From an uncultured Bacteroidales bacterium (GTDB lineage: Bacteria > Bacteroidota > Bacteroidia > Bacteroidales > WCHB1-69), in assembly GCA_946186495.1 (NCBI GenBank), contig CAMHNQ010000024.1:1-41754 (forward strand): a stretch of DNA of 41,754 nt, written 5' to 3'. The position numbers and the translations under genes are program-made. A model generated the notes under the pieces. The model saw only the letters and a list, made by a program, of their open reading frames with translations. It made no database searches and had not been told where the DNA came from. Positions 32,337-40,515 of this stretch are shown one piece after another. Numbering within the stretch: position 1 is the first letter of the stretch; each line of letters begins with the position of its first letter.

Positions 32337-32693
32337 ATGATCAAATATAGCCAAGACATTCAGGTTGAGACCGTGGAAAACAGCGGCAATATTGAAGGCC
32401 GTATTAGCAAAAAAATCGTCCTCACGCCTGCTGAAATGCTGGAGCGGGCCTCGATGTTCAACATCATCACCCTGCCCTCCGGAAGCCGGATCAAAGAGCA
32501 TCCGCACATTGAGGATGCGGAAATCTACTACATCTTGGAAGGAGAAGCTGAGGTCACCGACAATGACAGAACTGCCGTCATGCACGCCGGCGACGTGATG
32601 TTCACCGGGGACGGCGGCCGCCACAGCATCGCCAACCACAGCGGCAAGGATGTGCGATTTCTGGCCTGCATTTTGAAGGTGTATAATAAATAA
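32337..32693 (+). CDS. Small cupin-domain protein
   Basis: A 118-residue single cupin. Motif 1 is spread over SGSRIKEHPHIEDAEIYYILEGEAEV, with the two His and the Glu that hold the metal. Motif 2 is HAGDVMFTGDGGRHSIANHSG, with the third His. Such small cupins can be sugar isomerases, dioxygenases or ligand-binding regulators; the length and plain single domain do not decide. It has its own -7 box (TATTTTTG at 32258-32265), facing away from the pepD promoter, and a leader of about 65 bases. The TPR protein gene follows by 44 bases and may share the transcript. Confidence 0.88.
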   Translation: MIKYSQDIQVETVENSGNIEGRISKKIVLTPAEMLERASMFNIITLPSGSRIKEHPHIEDAEIYYILEGEAEVTDNDRTAVMHAGDVMFTGDGGRHSIANHSGKDVRFLACILKVYNK

Positions 32694-32737
32694 GGATAAG
32701 TGTTGTGTTTTCAGTTCAGATTAACAAATCTCGAAAA

Positions 32738-33607
32738 ATGATGAAAATGCGATTCCTCTTGCTGGCGATGCTCCTTTCTGTTACGGCTTTTGCGCAGAAA
32801 AAGCCTGTAGATTACTTCGAGGAGGCCAACAGGTATTATGATGCCGGGCAGTATGACAAGGCTTTGAAAGTTTACCAAAATTTTATAAGGCATTTCCCGA
32901 AAGACCAAGGCTATCCGAGAGCGTTGTACAATACTGCACACTGCCAGTTCCTGCTAAAACAGTACGGCAAATGTATCAGAACGTGTCGGAAACTGATGGC
33001 TGTCGAGGCGGACGAGAAGGATCCCTCGGGTTGGGGCATAATGGCGGATCCCTACGCCAACTACCGGCACCGGGGGGCCGATATGGCTTGCGAATGCTAT
33101 GTTATCCAACAACAATGGGATTCCGCGCTCCGCTATCTGGCATTGTCGGACACAGTGTATCCCTATGTGCATTTCTGCGGCAATGCGTATGCGGAGAACG
33201 ATGTGTCCAACGCCTTGCGCTACGCTGAAATTTACGAACACCTGGGACAGCCGGACAAGGCTTTGGAAAACCTCCTCCGAACTGTTTTCCGCGAGGGTCT
33301 CGCAGATGTTTCAAAGGTTGTTGCCGAGATACGAAAGCTGTTGTCTGGGAGGGAAGGACTTCTTCAAGAACTGGATGCGGCCATGGATGCCATGTATGAG
33401 AAAAAGTTTGAATATGTGGATAACGCGGGCGAGTCCCATACCTATACGCATCACTACATTTCTTTCCTGAATGTGGAAATCGAAGTGCCGGAAGATTATA
33501 TGTACTATTATTTTGTCTCAAACAGATTAGAGAGCGGCTTTGTCAAAGAAGAATGCATTACCTATATCAAGCAAACGTCGTTCTATAAGATGATTGCAGC
33601 GTTATAA
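32738..33607 (+). CDS. Secreted TPR-repeat protein
   Basis: 289 residues from the ATG at 32738, where the signal peptide MMKMRFLLLAMLLSVTAFAQ begins. Residues about 25-90 contain tetratricopeptide-like helices: VDYFEEANRYYDAGQYDKALKVYQNFIRHFPKD, then GYPRALYNTAHCQFLLKQYGKCIRTCRKLM. A further pair (LRYAEIYEHLGQPDKALENLLRTVF) lies near residue 180. The C-terminal 70 residues (YVDNAGESHTYTHHYISFLNVEIEVPEDYMYYYFV) are not recognised. A periplasmic scaffold role is the general expectation for the fold. No partner is evident from context. Confidence 0.75.
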   Translation: MMKMRFLLLAMLLSVTAFAQKKPVDYFEEANRYYDAGQYDKALKVYQNFIRHFPKDQGYPRALYNTAHCQFLLKQYGKCIRTCRKLMAVEADEKDPSGWGIMADPYANYRHRGADMACECYVIQQQWDSALRYLALSDTVYPYVHFCGNAYAENDVSNALRYAEIYEHLGQPDKALENLLRTVFREGLADVSKVVAEIRKLLSGREGLLQELDAAMDAMYEKKFEYVDNAGESHTYTHHYISFLNVEIEVPEDYMYYYFVSNRLESGFVKEECITYIKQTSFYKMIAAL

Positions 33608-33661
33608 GTCCGCTTTGAGACTTGTTATTTGAAACTGTAACCCCTAAACATTAAATCCTCC

Positions 33662-35383
33662 ATGAAAAAACTCCTCACAACCCTCCTCTTTGCCGCAGCC
33701 CTCTTTCCCGCTGTGGCCTGTACCAACCTGATTGTCGGCAAGAAAGCCTCCGCCGACGGCAGCGTGATGTGTACCTACAACTGCGACGGCTTCGGCTTCT
33801 CAGGGTCGCTGTTTTACAGCCCAGCTGGACGGCACGCTCCGGGCGAGCAGATTGCCATCCACGGCTGGGGTCCCACGCATGAAGGGCAGTTCGTTAAACA
33901 GGTGGAGTACACCTACAACGTGGTCGGTCTGATGAACGAAAAACAGCTGACCATCGTGGAGACCACCTTCGACGGACGCTTGGAACTCCAGAACCGCGAG
34001 GGGCTGCTCGACTACTTCTCGTTGATGCGGCTCACCCTGCAGCGCGCCGCCAACGCCCGCGAGGCCATCAAGTGCATGGCGGAGCTGGTGGAGGAGTATG
34101 GCTACAACAGCAGCGGCGAGAGCATCACCATCTGCGACCCCAACGAGGCCTGGATTATGGAGATTATCGGCAAAGGGCAGGGGAGAAAAGGCGCCGTCTG
34201 GGTGGCCCTGCGCATCCCCGACGACTGCATCTGCGCCCACGCCAACCTCAGCCGCATCCGCCAGTTCCCACAGGAACCCATAGGGGCGAAAAATTTTTCG
34301 CCCAAAATATCCCACAAATCTCTTAGCAGCAAGCACCTCCAATACATCACCCGTCCAGAAGTCGAGTGCGTCTATGCTGCCGATGTCATCGATTTCGCCC
34401 GCGAAAAGGGATTCTTCAATGGCAAAGACAACGAGTTCTCCTTCCGCGACGCCTACTGCCCCATCGATTTCGAGAACGTGCGCTACGCCGATGCCCGCGT
34501 GTGGAGCTTCTTCCGTCATCATTACGACGAGGCCGAGATGGCCAAGTACCTGCCGTATCTCAACGGCGAGTTCGACAAGTGCGACCATCTTCCGCTGTGG
34601 ATTAAGCCAGATAAATTACTATCCCTCAGAGATTTGCAGGATGATATGCGTGACCATTTCGAGGGTACGCCGTTAGATATGACCGCCGACATGACCGCTG
34701 GACCGTGGGGGATGCCGATTCGTCCGCTGCCGATGCACTTCCGCGACACGAACGGCGTCAGCTACTTCCGCGAGCGGCCAATCGCCACGCAGCAGAGCGG
34801 CTTCACAATGACCTGCCAGATGCGCTCGTGGCTGCCCGACGATGTGGGCGGCGTCACTTGGTTCAATTGCGATGATGCTGACATGGTGGCCTACGTGCCG
34901 CTCTACTGCTGCATCACACAGGTGCCCGACTGTTTCCGTCCTGAGAACAACCCGCGCACGGAGTTCAGCTTCGAGTCGGCCTTCTGGATGAACAACTGGG
35001 TTGCCAACATGGTCTATCCGCGCTATTCGATGATGGTCGGTGACCTTAGGAAGGCGCAGCGCGAGCTGGAAGACTACTACTTCGCCGACCAGGACAGCGT
35101 GGAGGCGGCGGTGACGAAGATGACCCCCGCCGACCGCCGTGACTATCTTAACAAAAAGAGTATCGACTATGCCGACAGGATGATGAAGCGGTGGGATAAA
35201 TTAGCCAAATACCTGATTGTCAAATATAATGATCAGGTGGTTCGCAAGGTCGATGAGAACGGGAATTTCCAGCGTTGGGGCTATGACACCCCTGGCTATG
35301 ACCTCCGGTTTATCAACTCCATCGGCACGGCTACGGGAGACCGCTATAAGTTGAAAGAGGTGATTGAACGGCGGGAACGATAA
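33662..35383 (+). CDS. Secreted C69-family dipeptidase with an unusual in-frame insertion
   Basis: 573 residues. The signal peptide (MKKLLTTLLFAAALFPAVA) is followed at once by C20 in CTNLIVGKKASADGSVM. Cys at that place is the N-terminal nucleophile of C69 peptidases, so export and signal cleavage would expose the active site. Other family blocks are YNVVGLMNEKQLTIVETTFDGR, EYGYNSSGESITICDPNEAWIMEIIG, CICAHANLSRIRQFP and CVYAADVIDFAREKGFF. Between RIRQFP and VECVYAADV lies a stretch of about 30 residues (near 34276-34360) that I do not expect in the family and that holds a perfect 20-bp palindrome. The protein probably splits dipeptides outside the inner membrane. Confidence 0.9.
   Translation: MKKLLTTLLFAAALFPAVACTNLIVGKKASADGSVMCTYNCDGFGFSGSLFYSPAGRHAPGEQIAIHGWGPTHEGQFVKQVEYTYNVVGLMNEKQLTIVETTFDGRLELQNREGLLDYFSLMRLTLQRAANAREAIKCMAELVEEYGYNSSGESITICDPNEAWIMEIIGKGQGRKGAVWVALRIPDDCICAHANLSRIRQFPQEPIGAKNFSPKISHKSLSSKHLQYITRPEVECVYAADVIDFAREKGFFNGKDNEFSFRDAYCPIDFENVRYADARVWSFFRHHYDEAEMAKYLPYLNGEFDKCDHLPLWIKPDKLLSLRDLQDDMRDHFEGTPLDMTADMTAGPWGMPIRPLPMHFRDTNGVSYFRERPIATQQSGFTMTCQMRSWLPDDVGGVTWFNCDDADMVAYVPLYCCITQVPDCFRPENNPRTEFSFESAFWMNNWVANMVYPRYSMMVGDLRKAQRELEDYYFADQDSVEAAVTKMTPADRRDYLNKKSIDYADRMMKRWDKLAKYLIVKYNDQVVRKVDENGNFQRWGYDTPGYDLRFINSIGTATGDRYKLKEVIERRER
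34284..34303. repeat. Perfect 20-bp palindrome inside the C69 dipeptidase gene
   Basis: GGGCGAAAAATTTTTCGCCC reads the same on both strands and lies within a stretch of coding sequence that looks foreign to the family. It resembles the core of small palindromic repeats seen in Bacteroidota genomes. Confidence 0.8.
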
Positions 35384-35416
35384 GAATACACCTTTGAAAA
35401 CGTTTCATGGGGTGGA

Positions 35417-36127
35417 CTACAGTAATCCATCTTCTACAAAGCTGAAATATTGTTCACGGTGGATGATGACGTGGTCCACTAACATGACGTCAAGCAAATG
35501 TGCAGCTTTACGGGTCTTTTCAGTGAGCTGTAGGTCCGCCTTGCTCGGCCGAATCGTTCCAGAGGGGTGGTTGTGGCATAAGATGATTTGGGTGGACTTT
35601 TTCACTACCGCTTGTTGTAGAATAATGCGGATGTCCACTTCAGTGCTGGTGATTCCTCCTTTGTTGGTTTGGATGACATCCAGGATTCGGTTTGATTGGT
35701 TCAAGTAAATCACCCAAAACTCCTCATGGTCCAGGTAGGCGATTTTGTTTTGCATAAGGTTCACCACGTCCAAGCTGCTTTTAATCACAGGTTTCGCTTC
35801 CACCTTTTCAGCTCGGATACGTCTGCCGATTTCAAAGGAGGTAAGTAAGGCCGTGGCTTTTGCTTGTCCGATACCTTTAATCGCGGATAGTTCACGCAAT
35901 GTCTTTTCTGACAGTTCGTTAAGACTGTTGTTTGACGCGGATAGCAGGCGTTTGGCCAGTTCCACGGCTGATTCAGTGGCATTTCCCGTCCGGAACAGAA
36001 TGGCGATAAGCTCTGCGTCAGAGAGCGAAGCGGCGCCGTTGCGGGCATATTTTTCCCGAGGCCGGTCTTGCACACTCCATTCTTTGATTGTCAATCTTTT
36101 GTTTTCGTAGTTTGATGTTTTGTCCAT
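35417..36127 (-). CDS. radC: RadC family protein (JAB/MPN domain)
   Basis: A 236-residue protein of normal RadC length. The N-terminal helical part has REKYARNGAASLSDAELIAILFRTG and a helix-hairpin-helix like segment ELSAIKGIGQAKATAL. The C-terminal domain carries the JAMM metal motif HxHx7SxxD exactly as HNHPSGTIRPSKAD, after LDHEEFWVIYLNQSNRILD. The historic link to DNA repair is weak and the true activity is uncertain. The gene begins 11 bases after the DUF58 stop, so both are probably on one transcript from the TACCTTTG box at 37096-37103. Confidence 0.93.
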   Translation of the reverse strand: MDKTSNYENKRLTIKEWSVQDRPREKYARNGAASLSDAELIAILFRTGNATESAVELAKRLLSASNNSLNELSEKTLRELSAIKGIGQAKATALLTSFEIGRRIRAEKVEAKPVIKSSLDVVNLMQNKIAYLDHEEFWVIYLNQSNRILDVIQTNKGGITSTEVDIRIILQQAVVKKSTQIILCHNHPSGTIRPSKADLQLTEKTRKAAHLLDVMLVDHVIIHREQYFSFVEDGLL

Positions 36128-36138
36128 TTGGTTTCAGG

Positions 36139-37074
36139 TTAGTACATTTGTGATCGTTTGAGCAGGTAGGGGAGTAGAATCTGCTCGAATCCTTGGGTTA
36201 TATCTGCTGGAATCACGTCGATTTGGTATTGTCCGCATTTGATTTTGATTTCTTGGAAATAATCGCGGACGGTTTGTTGGTAGAATTCGCGGATGTTGTT
36301 GGCGTGTACTTTCACCTCATTGCCTGTTTCCATGTCCACGAATTTGTAGAGACGGTTCTCAAAGGCGAAATCGTACTCGAGCTGTTTGTCGAAAGTGTGG
36401 AACAGGACGACTTCGTGTTTGTTGTGTCGCAGGTGACCTAATGCGAGGAGCAGGTCGTCAAGGTTGCTGCTGGACTCCAGCATGTCGCTGAAGATGATGA
36501 CTAACGAGCGGCGGTGTATCTGTTCGGCGATTTGGTGTAGTGTGTCGGTCACCATGGATTGCCGCTGCACGTCGTCGCCGATGGGCTGCAACACCTTTTC
36601 CAGCTCGCGGTAGATCATCTTATGGTGCGCGTCCCCGCCGCGTGCATGGGTGTGTAGCTCCAGCCTGTCGGAGAAGAGACTCAAGCCCACCGCGTCGCGT
36701 TGGCTTTTGAAAACCTGCATCAGTACGGCGGCGGCGTAGACGGCGAAGAAAATCTTGTTGGGCTGGGCGAGCGTGTATTTCTGCCGTTTTGGGAAGTACA
36801 TTGACGAAGAATTGTCGATAACCAAATGGCATCTCAGGTTTGTCTCTTCTTCGTACTGTTTGACAAACAGCTTGTCTGTGCGGGCATAAAGTTTCCAGTC
36901 GATATGGCGGATGGGTTCTCCGGTGTTATATGGGCGGTGTTCGGCAAATTCCACCGAAAAGCCGTGCATGGGGCTTTTATGGATGCCGGTGATGAATCCT
37001 TCCACAACCTGCTTCGCCACGAATTCCACGTGGTCGAATTGGGTGATTTGCGTCAAGTCGATTGTATATGCCAT
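36139..37074 (-). CDS. DUF58 (von Willebrand A-like) protein
   Basis: 311 residues from the ATG at 37074, directly preceded by a run of 16 A. A frame extending to 37155 would run through the promoter and is rejected. The DUF58 signature is HRPYNTGEPIRHIDWKLYARTDKLFVKQYEEETN, followed by a VWA-type metal site DNSSSM (DxSxS). DUF58 proteins usually sit with MoxR AAA+ ATPases and BatA-like VWA membrane proteins and may act in chaperone-like assembly. Here none of those partners is adjacent; radC follows instead. The MoxR ATPase must be elsewhere, if present. Confidence 0.88.
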   Translation of the reverse strand: MAYTIDLTQITQFDHVEFVAKQVVEGFITGIHKSPMHGFSVEFAEHRPYNTGEPIRHIDWKLYARTDKLFVKQYEEETNLRCHLVIDNSSSMYFPKRQKYTLAQPNKIFFAVYAAAVLMQVFKSQRDAVGLSLFSDRLELHTHARGGDAHHKMIYRELEKVLQPIGDDVQRQSMVTDTLHQIAEQIHRRSLVIIFSDMLESSSNLDDLLLALGHLRHNKHEVVLFHTFDKQLEYDFAFENRLYKFVDMETGNEVKVHANNIREFYQQTVRDYFQEIKIKCGQYQIDVIPADITQGFEQILLPYLLKRSQMY

Positions 37075-37089
37075 TTTTTTTTTTTTTTT
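37074..37089 (-). repeat. Homopolymer run of 16 A at the DUF58 start codon
   Basis: The minus strand has 16 consecutive A, the last being the A of the ATG at 37074. It occupies most of the predicted leader. Such runs are prone to length change and could tune translation. Confidence 0.85.
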
Positions 37090-37095
37090 AGGGTG

Positions 37096-37103
37096 CAAAG
37101 GTA
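37096..37103 (-). promoter_or_regulatory. -7 promoter box TACCTTTG for DUF58-radC
   Basis: Minus strand reads TGTACCTTTGCACCC, 22 bases before the ATG at 37074. The 16-base A-run lies between the expected transcription start and the ATG. Confidence 0.65.
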
Positions 37104-37130
37104 CAATTTTTTCCACAATTTGATAGGTTC

Positions 37131-38777
37131 TCATTTTTGAAGGAACAGTTGCCATTCTTGCAGGAATTTATCGTTGAATTCCGTTGTGGCCGAGTTCTCC
37201 GTGAATAGTTCTGTTACCCGGAAAACCTTTGGCTTGTTGCTTTTTTGGTATAGGATGACGCAAGGGAAGTCCGATTCGTGAAGTTTCGCCGGTGCGGTGA
37301 GGTGTTTATAATAATGGGACGTTTCGGAGTAGATGGAGAACGGGTGTCGGAGTTGTTGTCTGATTTGGCTCCATAGCTCATAGGATTGCATCCCGTTGGC
37401 GGGTTGTGGGAACACATGTCCGATATGGGTGCTGCTGTCTAAGCCTGATTGGTTCATGAGTTGGTAAAGAGCCTTCATGCATCCGGAGCATTCCAGCCCT
37501 TGGTGCAGGATGAGTATGCTTCTTTCGCCCTGCAGGTCGTCGATGGTCGTTAACCCGTTGTTTCTGGTCTGAAGCTGTCTCTCCCCAAAGTCCTGTTGGG
37601 GGACGTATCGCATGATGAGGTATGCCAGTTTGGGCTCGTTTTCGGCAAAATAGCGGTTGACATCCTCGATATAGGTTTTGTGGAGCTTGCCGTGCCAAGA
37701 GACAGGGATATTGTAAGTGAGTTGAACGATACGTTGCCCGTCGGTTGCATTGCCTTTGTCGAAGCCGCCATGGAAGAGTGAAAAAGGAAATCGGGCTGCG
37801 GTGTATGCGCTGTCTTCAAGGTTGTTTCGCGAGTAAGGTAAGACTTTTCCATTTTTGTTACGGACTGCATATTGCAGCGCCGATTTCCCTGTCAGTGTGT
37901 CGAATTGGGTGTAGAGTAGCAGGATTCCCCCGCCCAGCGGTAGGGCGACTTTCGGGTATGAGTAAGCATACAAGTCGTCCTTGACGGCATGGATGCGCTC
38001 GATCCCATATGGTACGGTCATGGTTTTCCGTATGTATTCGTCGTCAAATGGCTTCCAAAAGGGCAGGTCAATGTGGATAGTGTCCACGGCCTTGCCGTCT
38101 AAGGAGAACACCTGAAGGCGGGGGTATCTCGTGCTGAGGAAGAATACCGATTGTTGGTTGTGGGAAATGTAGCGATTAGGCTGGATCTGCACGATATGTG
38201 GCGCCTCGTAGGGCAGCTCACGTATCAGTGTCGCCGAATCGCTGCTCAGGCCTTGTTGAAACCACTTGAACCCCTTGTCATGGTCCTCCTCAAAAAAGTG
38301 GATGCTGTTCTGATGGATGTATCCCATGAAAAGGTTACGGTGACGCAAACGGTTCTCCACCAGGTAGTTTTGGTTATTGATTCGTTTATAAAGGATTAAT
38401 TCATCCTGGGTGGTCACCAGTAGGGAGTCGCCGTGGAGGCAGAGGTCGTAGATCCATAGAGAGCGGGCATAACGTTCCTTGTTGCGGCCGCACTCGGGTA
38501 GAGGGAGCGTGATCTCTGTCTGGCTGTAATCATCCATTGAGACGGCGTGGACAATGGCGCAATAGCCGTTGCCTCTGTCCTGATAACCTTGTCGTTCGAC
38601 AAAATAGAAAGAGTTGTCTTGCATGAAACATTGGAACGCTTCAGTGTTGGCAGGGGTGTGGGCACCCATGACGTCCACTATCGTGTCCAATGTGAACCGG
38701 TTGCCAATCCATTCTTGTCCTGTCGCGCCGAGGGCTGTCAAGAAGGCGCCGACGATGATGATACCACGTGTTTTCAT
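37131..38777 (-). CDS. Secreted protein with beta-rich N-terminus and thioredoxin-like C-terminus
   Basis: A 548-residue protein with a signal peptide (MKTRGIIIVGAFLTALGATGQ). Residues about 22-400 are repeated short beta strands (SLWIYDLCLHGDSLLVTTQDELILYKR; NSIHFFEEDHDKGFKWFQQG; QVFSLDGKAVDTIHIDLP), suggesting a propeller. From about residue 420 the text changes to a thioredoxin-like pattern: RSILILHQGLECSGCMKALYQLM with a CxxC at C430/C433, and later SDFPCVILYQKSNKPKVFRV, where FP before a strand matches the cis-proline position. The fold call is from pattern only. If right, it is a periplasmic or surface redox protein. It follows the small secreted protein gene by 24 bases. Confidence 0.7.
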   Translation of the reverse strand: MKTRGIIIVGAFLTALGATGQEWIGNRFTLDTIVDVMGAHTPANTEAFQCFMQDNSFYFVERQGYQDRGNGYCAIVHAVSMDDYSQTEITLPLPECGRNKERYARSLWIYDLCLHGDSLLVTTQDELILYKRINNQNYLVENRLRHRNLFMGYIHQNSIHFFEEDHDKGFKWFQQGLSSDSATLIRELPYEAPHIVQIQPNRYISHNQQSVFFLSTRYPRLQVFSLDGKAVDTIHIDLPFWKPFDDEYIRKTMTVPYGIERIHAVKDDLYAYSYPKVALPLGGGILLLYTQFDTLTGKSALQYAVRNKNGKVLPYSRNNLEDSAYTAARFPFSLFHGGFDKGNATDGQRIVQLTYNIPVSWHGKLHKTYIEDVNRYFAENEPKLAYLIMRYVPQQDFGERQLQTRNNGLTTIDDLQGERSILILHQGLECSGCMKALYQLMNQSGLDSSTHIGHVFPQPANGMQSYELWSQIRQQLRHPFSIYSETSHYYKHLTAPAKLHESDFPCVILYQKSNKPKVFRVTELFTENSATTEFNDKFLQEWQLFLQK

Positions 38778-38801
38778 AAGGCTGAGCTGATGGAGTAGGG
38801 A

Positions 38802-39362
38802 TTAGTTGCCGCTTACACTTGCCGTCAGGTTGACGCTCTCAATGTAAATCTTGAGCGTGGAGCCTGCACTGGTGTTTTTCGTCACGACGCCTCTGACGAC
38901 GAAGGTCTTGTTTTTCTTTATGGCAGGGCCAGAGTAGTTGCCGCCGATGGCAATCGTTTTGGTGAAAACCGTGGGCATGGGCGCTTTGATGTTCCCTCCC
39001 GAGGCTATGGCGGAGGCGTGCTGCTCCTGGGCTGCTTCAAATTGGCCGATCACATCGTTGATGGCGGTAGTGAAAGCCTGGAGCTTGGCACCTTCAGTCA
39101 CGTTGCTGAGGACGCCGCCGTCATAGACGTTTAGGCCGGTGCAGTTCGGTACCCGGCAGGCCGTGAATCCACTGCCATGACAGTCCAACTGTCCCACACC
39201 GGTCGCGCTTGCATCCGCAGGTGTGTAGTTCACATAGTTGTACAAGTTGAAGAATGCCGTCCAGCCACCTTGAGCCTTGTTTACGATGACGGAAGGAACC
39301 TTTTCGGCGAATGCCCCAAAGGTGAAAGCGGTTAATCCGATAATTAATAAGAATTTTTTCAT
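38802..39362 (-). CDS. Small secreted protein of unknown function
   Basis: A 186-residue protein with a signal peptide (MKKFLLIIGLTAFTFGAFA, then EKVPSV). The mature part is rich in Gly, Ser, Thr and Asn, with two Cys in FTACRVPNCTG and one in LDCHGSG. A helical middle (LQAFTTAINDVIGQFEAAQEQHASAIASGG) is followed by beta strands to the end (KTFVVRGVVTKNTSAGSTLKIYIESVNLTASVSGN). I do not recognise a family. It has an unusually long leader of about 220 bases from a TATCTTTG box at 39589-39596. It lies just upstream of the thioredoxin-like protein gene on the same strand. Confidence 0.7.
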   Translation of the reverse strand: MKKFLLIIGLTAFTFGAFAEKVPSVIVNKAQGGWTAFFNLYNYVNYTPADASATGVGQLDCHGSGFTACRVPNCTGLNVYDGGVLSNVTEGAKLQAFTTAINDVIGQFEAAQEQHASAIASGGNIKAPMPTVFTKTIAIGGNYSGPAIKKNKTFVVRGVVTKNTSAGSTLKIYIESVNLTASVSGN

Positions 39363-39588
39363 AGTTCTTTTGTTTTTTTTAGTTTGTTGAAAAAAATGTT
39401 TTTGTTGGTTTCCCTCTTTCGTCGGGACGCAGTTTCCTGCTTACGTTAATCAACTTTGTTCTCACATAGGTGGATTAAGGTTTTGTCTGTCCATAGTGGC
39501 GTCTCGTTGTTTTTGGTTAATGTTTGTCAGTCTTTTCTGTTTTCACAGTTCTGTTCAATCGGGGTCGCCAACCCTTTTTTGAACATGA

Positions 39589-39596
39589 CAAAGATA
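39589..39596 (-). promoter_or_regulatory. -7 promoter box TATCTTTG for the small secreted protein gene
   Basis: Minus strand reads GTATTATCTTTGTCATG, an exact TAnnTTTG match. It implies a leader of about 220 bases before the ATG at 39362. Confidence 0.5.
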
Positions 39597-39601
39597 ATAC
39601 A

Positions 39602-39619
39602 TTGACAAGCGTTTGTCAA
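39602..39619. promoter_or_regulatory. 18-bp dyad TTGACAA-4-TTGTCAA overlapping the -33 region
   Basis: Perfect 7-bp inverted half-sites with a 4-base spacer lie just upstream of the -7 box at 39589-39596 on the minus strand. The position suits a repressor or activator site. The plus strand continues with GCTTTTTTG, so a terminator is the alternative reading. Confidence 0.4.
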
Positions 39620-39672
39620 GCTTTTTTGAAAATTTTTTTTTCGCTGAGGCATAGTGAGTTGCGAAAAACGCC

Positions 39673-39698
39673 TTTACTAATCGATTCCGATTAGTAAA
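39673..39698 (-). terminator. Hairpin after the second ECF sigma gene
   Basis: A perfect 11-bp stem TTTACTAATCG with a 4-base loop, about 60 bases after the sigma stop on the minus strand, followed by GGCGTTTTTCG. A rho-independent terminator is likely. Confidence 0.7.
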
Positions 39699-39759
39699 TT
39701 TTCCGGCCGTGATTTCGCAGATTTTCGGAGATTGGATGCAAAAACCGAATCTTCCGGTC

Positions 39760-40338
39760 TTAGAGGACGACTTGGTGTTTGGCCATGATTTTGCGAAGGT
39801 TGATGAGGGCGTAGCGCATGCGGCCAAGAGCGGTGTTGATGCTGACATTTGTCATCTCCGCAATCTCCTTGAAGCTGTAGTCGTTGTATATGCGCATCTT
39901 CAGCACCTCTTTCTGTTCTTCGGGCAGGTATTCCACATAGTGGTTCAAGTCGGCATAGGTTTGCTCGCGGATGATTTTTTCCTCTGCGGACTCGTCTTTG
40001 GAACCGATGATGGTGAAGATGTCGAAGTCTTCGCCTCCGTCGATGGTCGGCATGCGTTGCAAACGGCGGAAATAGTCGATCTTCAGGTTGTTTGCGATGC
40101 GCATGATCCATTGGAAAAACTTGCCCTCCTCCTGGTAATGCCCGGAGCGTATGGTGTTGATGACTTTGACGAACGTGTCTTGGAATATGTCCTCTGCAAG
40201 CTCCTTGTTTTTGACTGACACCATCAAATAGGAAAACAACCGCCGTTCATACCGGAGGACAATGGTCTTTAATGCTGTTTCGTCTCCAGCTTGATAACGC
40301 GCTATCAATTCGTTATCACTTAAGGCATTCCAATTCAT
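39760..40338 (-). CDS. ECF-type RNA polymerase sigma factor
   Basis: A 192-residue sigma-70 family protein. Region 2 covers VLRYERRLFSYLMVSVKNKELAEDIFQDTFVKVINTI and FFQWIMRIANNLKIDYFRR. Region 4 covers LPEEQKEVLKMRIYNDYSFKEIAEMTNVSINTALGRMRYALINLRK with its helix-turn-helix. The linker contains GGEDFDIFTIIGSKDESAEEKI. No anti-sigma gene is next to it; it is monocistronic, followed by a strong hairpin. It is divergent from the T9SS plug gene. In Porphyromonas an orphan ECF factor controls type IX secretion genes, but nothing here proves that role. Confidence 0.93.
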   Translation of the reverse strand: MNWNALSDNELIARYQAGDETALKTIVLRYERRLFSYLMVSVKNKELAEDIFQDTFVKVINTIRSGHYQEEGKFFQWIMRIANNLKIDYFRRLQRMPTIDGGEDFDIFTIIGSKDESAEEKIIREQTYADLNHYVEYLPEEQKEVLKMRIYNDYSFKEIAEMTNVSINTALGRMRYALINLRKIMAKHQVVL

Positions 40339-40449
40339 GATTGCTCCTTTCTCTTAATATGATACTAATTTCAGAAAGTAGATGTCTCTTCGATAGCTTT
40401 ATGTTTTTGTTGTTTAATCTGTTTGATGCCTTCGTTTGATATTGAGCCG

Positions 40450-40457
40450 CAAAAATA
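40450..40457 (-). promoter_or_regulatory. -7 promoter box TATTTTTG for the second ECF sigma gene
   Basis: Minus strand reads CTTATTTTTGCGGC, 112 bases before the ATG at 40338. It is divergent from the T9SS plug promoter 59 bases away. Confidence 0.6.
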
Positions 40458-40515
40458 AGATTTTTTTCAATACATTGTACGTTCGGATTTTTTTTTCTCG
40501 TTTTCAGGAAAAGAT

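Larger units (their letters stand above)
39363..39759. other. 397-base intergenic region between small secreted protein and ECF sigma genes
   Basis: AT-rich. It holds, from left to right, the long leader of the small secreted protein gene, its -7 box, the TTGACAA dyad and the sigma terminator hairpin. On the minus strand the leader has a 10-codon frame (MDRQNLNPPM, near 39492-39460) and a small GGGT-ACCC stem near 39575. I see no RNA gene and no recognisable riboswitch. Confidence 0.6.

Noticed and set aside
39555-39848. Minus-strand frame of 97 codons overlapping the end of the second sigma gene
   Set aside because: It is another frame of the sigma gene for its first half and runs through hairpins and AT-rich intergenic DNA after that; no motif.
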